DNA of 64,000 bases from Chloroflexota bacterium (lineage in GTDB: Bacteria; Chloroflexota; Anaerolineae; Anaerolineales; Villigracilaceae). Position numbers and translations under genes: made by a program. The stretch covers positions 62,001 to 126,000 of the forward strand of contig JACRLB010000018.1 in the NCBI GenBank assembly GCA_016235445.1, given 5' to 3'. Every line of letters starts with the position of its first letter. Within the stretch, counting starts at the first letter, position 1. The notes below the pieces were generated by a model. The model had not been told where the DNA came from. It did not search any database and saw only the letters and a program-made list of their open reading frames with translations. Shown here one piece after another: positions 58,576 to 64,000 of the stretch.

Positions 58576-59145
58576 CTATCGGGGGACTTCGTGATGCTGG
58601 CGGCAACGCGCTTCGTACAACTCCGATGCGCCGACGATGACGATGGGTTCATTATAGCGGGCTGGGTTGCCATTGACGAGACGCTGGGTGCGGGAGGCAT
58701 TGTCACCGCAGACCATGCAAATGGCGTGGAGTTTCAAAACATCCTCGGCTTCAGACATCAACACGGGCATGGAACCGAACGGCTCGCCGCGGAAGTCTGT
58801 ATCCAAACCTGCGATGATCACGCGCACGCCGCGGGCGGCGAGTTCCTGGGCAACGGCCACCACTTCGGGGTCGAAAAATTGCGCTTCGTCCAAGCCGATG
58901 ACAGTTGCGTCTTCATCGAGTTTCGAGCGGATATCGGCGGCTTTTTCAACGGGAATTGCATCGAAGGTGGAGCCTGTGTGCGATGCCACTTTTTCAACGG
59001 CGTAGCGCACATCGATGGCGGGTTTGAAAACCTGTACTTTTTGCTTTGCGATGGTAGCTCGTACCAATCTGCGGATCAATTCATCCGTCTTGCCGCTGAA
59101 CATCGAACCGCAGACAACTTCAATGGAACCGTGTGTATGTTTCAT
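58576..59145 (-). CDS. tdk: Thymidine kinase
   Basis: 189 residues from ATG 59145 (GGAG 6 nt upstream); an ATG at 59157 adds four. The type II TK P-loop is [15 protein letters not shown], motif B is [11 protein letters not shown], and the lasso loop has [16 protein letters not shown]. The zinc site uses [13 protein letters not shown] and a later Cys. It phosphorylates thymidine with ATP. The 3' end is shaped by a repeat that ends the protein HEVPR. The gap up to rpmE holds a terminator and a tandem palindrome. Confidence 0.94.
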   Translation of the reverse strand: MKHTHGSIEVVCGSMFSGKTDELIRRLVRATIAKQKVQVFKPAIDVRYAVEKVASHTGSTFDAIPVEKAADIRSKLDEDATVIGLDEAQFFDPEVVAVAQELAARGVRVIIAGLDTDFRGEPFGSMPVLMSEAEDVLKLHAICMVCGDNASRTQRLVNGNPARYNEPIVIVGASELYEARCRQHHEVPR

Positions 59146-59192
59146 CCAATTCTCCAACCCCCTCCCTGCCGCTTTAGCGGCGGTGGGGTTAT

Positions 59193-59227
59193 AAAAACAG
59201 GCAGATGTTTTAGCATCTGCCTGTTTA
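59193..59227 (-). terminator. Terminator of the ribosomal protein operon
   Basis: On the minus strand AAACAGGCAGATG, loop CTAAAA, CATCTGCCTGTTTTTA. It follows rpmE by about 105 bp, after a tandem repeat. Confidence 0.85.
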
Positions 59228-59250
59228 GTTTACCTGAGAAACTTATCCCT

Positions 59251-59311
59251 GACAAAGTCCTGTGGACAAAGTCCTGTGGGGCAAAGCCCTGTGGGGCAAA
59301 GCCCCTGTGGG
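59251..59311. repeat. Tandem 15-bp units, each a small palindrome
   Basis: Four units GACAAAGTCCTGTG(G) or GGCAAAGCCCTGTGG. Each contains GACAAAGTC or GGCAAAGCC, so paired changes keep the stems, suggesting the hairpins matter. It lies between rpmE and its terminator, thus is probably transcribed. Confidence 0.7.
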
Positions 59312-59332
59312 AAAAGAGTTGAAAGAGAAAGC

Positions 59333-59875
59333 CTACTCGCCTGCTTCCGCGCCTGCTTCGGGTTCAGCTTCAGCGGTTTTTTCAGCTTTTGGGGCCTTTT
59401 CAACTTTTTCGACTTTGGGCGCTTCGGGAATTTCAAAGCCCAGCGCGCGAAGTTTCTTCTTCGTGGTGGTGAGAGCAGACTGACCATAACCAGCAATCGC
59501 CAACAGAGAGGCATCGCCTTCCCCAAATTTGGCAAGCACCTGGCCAATGGTCAAAATACCAGCTTTCTTAAGAGACTCGGCGGCGCGGGGAGCCAGAGCC
59601 AGATCGTCAATGGAGCGATCCGGAGAATTCAAAGACTCTTCCTTCGACTTCTGCGTTTCCACATAAGACTGGCGCGCAGAAAGCTTCTTGTAGAAGCGAT
59701 CCACCTGACCTTCGACATCCAACATTCTCGCGGATTCACCGGTGAAGAACGGGTGGCAATTGGAGCACACATCGATGCGCAATTCCTTTTTGGTGGATGT
59801 GGTTACCCACGTCTTGCCGCAGGAAGCGCAGGTGACCTGTGCTTGAAACACTGTAGGATGGATATCTGCTTTCAT
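59333..59875 (-). CDS. rpmE: Ribosomal protein L31 with C-terminal RNA-polymerase-alpha-CTD-like domain
   Basis: 180 residues. Residues 1-68 are L31: [20 protein letters not shown] and [11 protein letters not shown], with four zinc Cys (16, 19, 37, 40), the C+ form. Residues 88-147 ([49 protein letters not shown]) closely resemble the helix-hairpin-helix domain at the end of RNA polymerase alpha ('S-I-x-x-L...L-K-x-A-G-I-x-T-x-x-x-L'). A Glu/Ala/Lys tail follows. Usual L31 is about 70 residues. Its ATG shares a base with the TAA of rpmA. Confidence 0.85.
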   Translation of the reverse strand: MKADIHPTVFQAQVTCASCGKTWVTTSTKKELRIDVCSNCHPFFTGESARMLDVEGQVDRFYKKLSARQSYVETQKSKEESLNSPDRSIDDLALAPRAAESLKKAGILTIGQVLAKFGEGDASLLAIAGYGQSALTTTKKKLRALGFEIPEAPKVEKVEKAPKAEKTAEAEPEAGAEAGE

Positions 59876-60135
59876 TATTCCACCTCAGCCGGGATGATAT
59901 TAACACGCTTGCGGCCATGCACAACATCGAACATCACAACACCGTCCGCAATTGCAAACAAGGTATCGTCCTTGCCAACCAAAACATTAATGCCCGGCTT
60001 GATCTTCGTGCCGCGCTGGCGAACAAGAACATTGCCTGAAAGCACAAATTGCCCGGCGTAACGCTTTACACCCAAGCGCTGGGAATTACTGTCTCTTCCG
60101 TTGCGGGTTGACCCGCCACCTGTTTTATGTGCCAT
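59875..60135 (-). CDS. rpmA: 50S ribosomal protein L27
   Basis: 86 residues. [20 protein letters not shown] is the L27 start; the N-terminus has no Firmicutes-type cleavable extension. [18 protein letters not shown] and [12 protein letters not shown] follow, all family positions. L27 reaches the peptidyl transferase centre. The gene lies 8 bp after rplU and overlaps rpmE (TAATG), an rplU-rpmA-rpmE order, with rpmE in place of the common obgE. Confidence 0.97.
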   Translation of the reverse strand: MAHKTGGGSTRNGRDSNSQRLGVKRYAGQFVLSGNVLVRQRGTKIKPGINVLVGKDDTLFAIADGVVMFDVVHGRKRVNIIPAEVE

Positions 60136-60143
60136 GTTTACCT

Positions 60144-60644
60144 CTACTTCTTTTCAGTCTTCTTGGCTGTTGACTTTTTTGCGGCGGGAGCCTTTTCCGA
60201 CTTTTTTACAGTCGCTTCCTTCGGCGCCTTAGCCTGCTTCTCGACTTTGGCTTCTTCCATCGCTTCGACCGCTTCAACTGGCTCAACCACAGGCGCGGCC
60301 TGCTTCTTCGCAACCTGGCGTTCTTCGCCAGCCTTGCCAATGAAATCGATCATCAAACGTGTGTATTGATGGCGGTGGCCGCCCTTCACACGGATGCGTT
60401 TCTTGGGGCGATATTTGAAAGAAACTACCTTGGGGCCTTTGACATGCTCCACAACGGTGGCGGAGACTTTGATCTCACCCACTGTGGGCGTCCCGACCAT
60501 GACGACATCTTCATCGAGCATCATCAGGACGCGTTCAAAGTCAAACGATTTGCCTACTTCATAGGTGAGGCGATCCACATCGATAGTGGAGCCTTCGACG
60601 GCGCGATACTGTTTGCCGCCACTTTCAACGATTGCAGTTCTCAT
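60144..60644 (-). CDS. rplU: 50S ribosomal protein L21 with a long Lys/Ala/Glu tail
   Basis: 166 residues. L21 proper is residues 1-105: [38 protein letters not shown] and [19 protein letters not shown]. The remaining 60 residues ([20 protein letters not shown] onwards) form a low-complexity charged tail resembling the tails of L31 and PpdK in this window. A strong promoter and a leader hairpin precede the gene. Confidence 0.95.
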   Translation of the reverse strand: MRTAIVESGGKQYRAVEGSTIDVDRLTYEVGKSFDFERVLMMLDEDVVMVGTPTVGEIKVSATVVEHVKGPKVVSFKYRPKKRIRVKGGHRHQYTRLMIDFIGKAGEERQVAKKQAAPVVEPVEAVEAMEEAKVEKQAKAPKEATVKKSEKAPAAKKSTAKKTEKK

Positions 60645-60750
60645 TATTATGATCTCCAGTCATTCACTTCGCCGCGCAGTTTGCGGGTACTTCGACTTCA
60701 CTCAGTACCTTCGCCTACTTTCGGGGAAGCTGGGTAATTTACAGGCAACC

Positions 60751-60774
60751 GCCCCGGTTAATAACAGCCGGGGC
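60751..60774 (-). promoter_or_regulatory. Leader hairpin of the rplU mRNA
   Basis: A perfect 7-bp stem GCCCCGG / CCGGGGC with a 10-nt loop, about 15 nt after the expected start site and 107 nt before the rplU ATG. No T-run follows, so it is not a terminator. It could be a ribosomal-protein binding or stability element, as L21 leaders exist in other phyla. Confidence 0.5.
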
Positions 60775-60787
60775 TGAAGCGGACGAT

Positions 60788-60817
60788 ATTATACATGCGG
60801 GTGGGTACACCTGTCAA
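60788..60817 (-). promoter_or_regulatory. Strong sigma70-type promoter of rplU-rpmA-rpmE
   Basis: -35 TTGACA (60817-60812), 18-nt spacer, -10 TATAAT (60793-60788) on the minus strand, both perfect consensus. Confidence 0.85.
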
Positions 60818-60895
60818 CGGATTTTGACGTGGAAAATACCAGAGAGAGGAAAGCCCCAAATTGGCAGAGCAGGCGTCAGATTAGGAAAGAGGCGG

Positions 60896-61375
60896 TTATC
60901 CCTGCTTGGGGATGATGGCCGTGATCGTCCTTGTCACATTTTGGAGTTGGCCTGCGTGCGCCTTGAGTTTGTTTGCGTCGCCAGTTTGCAAACCGGAGCG
61001 AACATCTGTAATGGTCTTTGACGTGGCGGCTTCATTATCAATGATCTTCTGGGTGAGGCTTTCGAGGTTGACCAGCATCTGCATGATGTTCTTTGGGATG
61101 AGCGGCAGGTTCTTGAGAATGGGAAGCAGGACATCCAAAATGGCGTTGGCGGTGCGCGCGTATTTGACGGTGAGCGTATGCAGTGAGCCAATGGAAGAGG
61201 TCAACTCGAGCGCGATCTCCTGGATCGAGTCGATCATTTCCTTGTGCTGTTCGATGATCTTGACGATGTCGTTGATCGAGCCTGTCAGTTTATCGGAGAA
61301 CTTGACGTATGAAACTGCGCCTGCTTTCGAAACGACTGCGCCGCTTTTTACTGTGGCCTTCAAGGGGGTCGGCAT
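60896..61375 (-). CDS. Hypothetical helical protein
   Basis: 159 residues from ATG 61375 with GGAGA upstream; an ATG-type frame to 61435 adds 20. No signal peptide. Long amphipathic helices can be seen (DKLTGSINDIVKIIEQHKEM, LESLTQKIIDNEAATSKTIT) with heptad spacing, suggesting a helical bundle or coiled coil. I do not recognise it. It stands alone between the L21 promoter and the divergent protease gene. Confidence 0.65.
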   Translation of the reverse strand: MPTPLKATVKSGAVVSKAGAVSYVKFSDKLTGSINDIVKIIEQHKEMIDSIQEIALELTSSIGSLHTLTVKYARTANAILDVLLPILKNLPLIPKNIMQMLVNLESLTQKIIDNEAATSKTITDVRSGLQTGDANKLKAHAGQLQNVTRTITAIIPKQG

Positions 61376-61530
61376 AAGATATCTCCTGTCAAAAATGGAA
61401 TGAAATTTACCCGATGAAAAAGTAAATTTGACCAAATATACTTTAGTTCTTTTTCAAAGACAACCGTGTTGACAAAGCATGTCTTCTCGTATATGCTCGA
61501 ACGAAAGCGCCGCAGACCAAAGGAGCCGTT

Positions 61531-62379
61531 ATGAATATTTCTGAATTGAAATGGGAATCTATTCGAACCAGCCTGGTATGGATCGCCCTCCCGTTGATCG
61601 TGGGAATCTTGATCGCGGCTTCCATCCCCCAGCCTGTGATCGGCGTCATCCATCTCAATGATGCAATTTATTCGTTCACAGCCAAAGAGATGATCGCCCA
61701 AATCCATTACGCCGTGGACCATGCGGAAGTTCGCGCAGTTGTGCTGGCCTTTGAAAGCCCCGGCGGCACCGTGGTGGATACCGAAGCCGTTTACATGGAA
61801 CTCTCGCGCCTGCGGGAAAAGAAGCCCGTCGTTACGGCAGTAAACGGAATGGCGGCCAGCGGCGCATATTATCTCTCGGTCAACACCGATTACATTTATG
61901 CCAAGCCAACTTCACTGGTGGGAAATATCGGCGTGATCGGCTACCTGCCGCCTGCCCCATTTATCATCGAAGACATCATTTCAACAGGCCCCTACAAACT
62001 TTGGGGCGCGCCGCGCGATTCGGATATGCGCCAGATCGAAATGGTCAAGCAGGGATTCTTCGAAGCTGTGAAACTGGGGCGCGAAGGAAAACTGAACGCC
62101 GGGCCTGAGGTCATTTTTACCGGGCAGATCTGGGTGGGTATCGAAGCGGTGCGCCTCGGCATTGCGGATGCGATCGGCACAGAAACCGACGCGGCTGAAA
62201 AAGCCGCCTCGCTTGCGAAGGTTGCCAATTATGAAATCAAAGACCTTTATGAACTTGCGGGGTTAACCTCGCCGGCCGCCGCGCCTTTCTTCATCCAAAG
62301 CCCGGACGGCATGGCATTGCCCTATCCAAACGAAGCGGGCACGTACCTGCTTTACATTCCCCCATTGCCGGTTAAATAA
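61531..62379 (+). CDS. S49 / SppA-like membrane serine protease
   Basis: 282 residues. One N-terminal membrane helix (16-34), then the SppA/ClpP-like fold: GVIHLNDAIYSFTAKEMIAQ, AVVLAFESPGGTVVDTEAVY, KPVVTAVNGMAASGAYYLSV with the nucleophile Ser in MAASGAYYL, and GNIGVIGYLP. The general-base Lys is probably in the KPTSLVG or later segment. It likely cleaves signal peptides or membrane proteins outside the membrane. It is 12 bp upstream of the next gene, and both are likely in an operon. Confidence 0.82.
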   Translation: MNISELKWESIRTSLVWIALPLIVGILIAASIPQPVIGVIHLNDAIYSFTAKEMIAQIHYAVDHAEVRAVVLAFESPGGTVVDTEAVYMELSRLREKKPVVTAVNGMAASGAYYLSVNTDYIYAKPTSLVGNIGVIGYLPPAPFIIEDIISTGPYKLWGAPRDSDMRQIEMVKQGFFEAVKLGREGKLNAGPEVIFTGQIWVGIEAVRLGIADAIGTETDAAEKAASLAKVANYEIKDLYELAGLTSPAAAPFFIQSPDGMALPYPNEAGTYLLYIPPLPVK

Positions 62380-62391
62380 CAGGAGACGGTC

Positions 62392-63831
62392 ATGAAAAAG
62401 AATTATCTTTTTATCGCATTGGCCGCGCTGTTGCTCCCCGCCCTTCTGCGCGGTTTGTCTTTCTATCGCGGTTTCGCAGAGCGGCCCGGCTTTGCCACGC
62501 CAGACTTTGCCGCCCTAAAAGCGCCGCAAGCCCCAGCCAACCCGCCGGCCATAAACCCCGAAGATATCACACAATATGGCGGCGTGGTTTTGTTCGATGC
62601 CTCACATGGCAATCAATTCACAATGACCGAAGTTGCCTCGTTGACGGAAGCGATCACCCAGCGTGGCGGACGAGTGGAACTGCACAACGACCCCGCCCTG
62701 CTCGAATTCAAATTGAAATACGCCAGCGCATTCGTTGCCATTTCGCCATCCATTACTTTTACTGCGGATGAAATCCGCCTTATCAAAAAATTTACAGAGC
62801 GCGGCGGCAGGCTGTTGGTCTTCACAGACGCCACGCGCAACTCGATCTATTTCGACCTGACCTCCGGCAACCCGATTGCCCTGGGCGACGTGAATGCCGC
62901 CAACCCCCTGCTGGCTCCGTTTGGCATTTCCATCAACAACGATTATCTTTACAGCCTTGAAAAAAATGAAGGCAACTTCCGCAACGTAATCTTCGATGAC
63001 TTTGCCAAAAATGAATTGACCTTTGGACTTAAAGAAGTTGCCCTTTACGGGACGCATTCGCTCGAATCGCCCTCAGGGTTGATCCTGCTTCGAGAAACAG
63101 AATCCACCCTCTCGTCGGCGAATGATGCGAATGACCCTGCCCAGGGCGGCGCAGCGCTCAGCAGGGATGGGAATGTAACAGCGTTCGGCGATATCACCTT
63201 CATGTCATCCCCCTACAATAATTATGCCGACAATGCCTCGCTGATTGCGAACCTTGCAGATTTTGCGCTTTCAGGAACACAAAAGATAACCCTCGATAAA
63301 TTCCCGTTTGTGTTCAACGGAAGCAAGGCGCAGGTGTACCTCACTTCGGAAATAAGAAAGACTGCGGAAATCGTCTCTGCGCTGGGGAAGTTGCAGGCAT
63401 CCCTGCAATTCATGAATATTGCAATCGAGTATGTGAATGAACTGCCCAGGGATGGCGACGCGATCATCATCAGTTCCTACACCCCCGGCGAAGAGCTTAC
63501 GCCGCTGATAAACAAATTCGATCTCACGCTGGAAAATGGCAGTGAATTTGTGGAAGCGCCCGGGTTCGGAAAAATCGGCATTTACGGCAACACCTTTCTC
63601 CTGCTGGATGCAACCAGCAAAGGCAATACATTGACCCTGCTTGCGAACAGCCTGGAAGACGCCATCTACCTGCTCGACAGCCTGAAGAGTGGATATTTAT
63701 CCGGTTGTATGTTGCAGGAAAAAATAGCCGTATGCAGTGCCGGAAGCAGTAGTTCCAGCTATAGCGAGACGGGGGCCGCCAGCGGAGAAACCACCCCCCA
63801 ACCAGAACCAACAGCCACACCCGGAGGATAA
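62392..63831 (+). CDS. DUF4350-like exported protein with GATase-like fold
   Basis: 479 residues. An N-terminal signal or anchor helix (4-22), an alpha/beta region with VVLFDASHGNQFTMTEVASL, VAISPSITFTADEIRLIKKF, and RGGRLLVFTDATRN, the pattern of DUF4350 / GATase-like (PF14258) domains that hold a non-enzymatic Rossmann-like fold. Residues 300-450 are a second domain. A Ser/Thr/Pro tail (GETTPQPEPTATPGG) ends it. GGAG is before the ATG. Role unknown; possibly a partner of the upstream protease. Confidence 0.65.
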   Translation: MKKNYLFIALAALLLPALLRGLSFYRGFAERPGFATPDFAALKAPQAPANPPAINPEDITQYGGVVLFDASHGNQFTMTEVASLTEAITQRGGRVELHNDPALLEFKLKYASAFVAISPSITFTADEIRLIKKFTERGGRLLVFTDATRNSIYFDLTSGNPIALGDVNAANPLLAPFGISINNDYLYSLEKNEGNFRNVIFDDFAKNELTFGLKEVALYGTHSLESPSGLILLRETESTLSSANDANDPAQGGAALSRDGNVTAFGDITFMSSPYNNYADNASLIANLADFALSGTQKITLDKFPFVFNGSKAQVYLTSEIRKTAEIVSALGKLQASLQFMNIAIEYVNELPRDGDAIIISSYTPGEELTPLINKFDLTLENGSEFVEAPGFGKIGIYGNTFLLLDATSKGNTLTLLANSLEDAIYLLDSLKSGYLSGCMLQEKIAVCSAGSSSSSYSETGAASGETTPQPEPTATPGG

Positions 63832-63835
63832 ACTC

Positions 63836-64000
63836 ATGAGCGATTCTATTCAACTTGGAGCAGTGCAAGGCTATCTTGCAAAACCAGCAGGCGCGGGACC
63901 CTTCCCTGCTGTGATCGTGATTCAGGAATGGTGGGGCTTGGACGCGCAGACCAAATCAGTGGCAGACCGTTTTGCGATGGAAGGCTACCTCGCTTTTGCG
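63836..64000 (+). CDS. Dienelactone hydrolase family protein, N-terminal part
   Basis: 55 codons to the window edge. GYLAKPAGAGPFPAVIVIQEWWGLD is divided by its motif: PAVIVIQEWWGL is the dienelactone hydrolase hallmark (PF01738), with the Glu of the active-site network, followed by VADRFAMEGYLAFA. GGAGG is 8 nt before the ATG, and the start is 4 nt after the upstream stop, so it continues that operon. The catalytic Cys-His-Asp are beyond the window. Confidence 0.85.
   Translation, partial: MSDSIQLGAVQGYLAKPAGAGPFPAVIVIQEWWGLDAQTKSVADRFAMEGYLAFA

Overview
The window looks like chromosomal DNA of a Chloroflexota bacterium, most likely of the Anaerolineae. This is an inference from gene content: several lipoproteins with Thr/Pro-rich 'TPTPT' linkers followed by NBR1-Ig or SH3b domains, a TMEM175-like channel, SpoIIE-type phosphatase signalling, a two-component (E1 alpha/beta + E2) 2-oxo acid dehydrogenase, and very many intergenic palindromic repeats. 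No phage, plasmid, rRNA or CRISPR locus is visible. One tRNA (initiator tRNA-Met) is present.

Layout. 1-12.6 kb: ABC-transporter start, YIP1 membrane protein, PIG-L deacetylase, cystathionine gamma-synthase-like enzyme, a cNMP/SpoIIE phosphatase, a deoxynucleoside kinase, two NBR1-Ig lipoproteins, single-domain response regulators, a cytochrome c lipoprotein, nitroreductase, a histone-deacetylase-like amidohydrolase and an SH3b lipoprotein. 12.6-20.8 kb: MoeA fused to a periplasmic-binding-like domain, a class III aminotransferase, guaB, purA, and a two-gene islet flanked by duplicated purA 3' ends, then an orphan BrnT toxin. 21-27 kb: sensor kinase/regulator pair divergent from a FixH-like protein and a di-haem cytochrome c peroxidase; fumarylacetoacetase; tRNA. 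27-38 kb: regulator with a degenerate receiver, DNA methyltransferase, L,D-transpeptidase, SWIM protein with a putative small RNA or attenuator, EF-G-like factor, a thioredoxin-like gene with an in-frame TGA at the first Cys of its CxxC motif (candidate selenoprotein), methyltransferase, phosphatase-superfamily protein, HEAT-repeat protein and SH3b lipoprotein. 38-51 kb: pyruvate/2-oxoacid dehydrogenase operon, TMEM175, ABM monooxygenase with HxlR regulator, a PqqD / HPr-kinase-like / nucleotidyltransferase cluster beside a Tat-exported protein, speD-speE, an MFS transporter and hemW. 51-64 kb: ppdK, a response regulator, alpha/beta hydrolase, exonuclease-like protein, CCA/poly(A) polymerase, hpt, tdk, the rplU-rpmA-rpmE ribosomal operon (with an unusual L31 fusion), an SppA-like protease and the start of a dienelactone hydrolase.

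Two things stand out. First, the candidate UxxC thioredoxin-like selenoprotein at 33666-34166. Second, the density of small palindromic mobile elements without transposase. At least one family (terminal repeat TCACCTTACGC, five copies) and three or four other elements are bounded by 8-9 bp direct repeats, one of them inserted exactly at a stop codon that it rebuilt. Related repeat words also lie in frame inside conserved genes (moeA, hemW, ppdK, pdhC, the HDAC-like gene), recalling the palindromic elements inside Rickettsia proteins.
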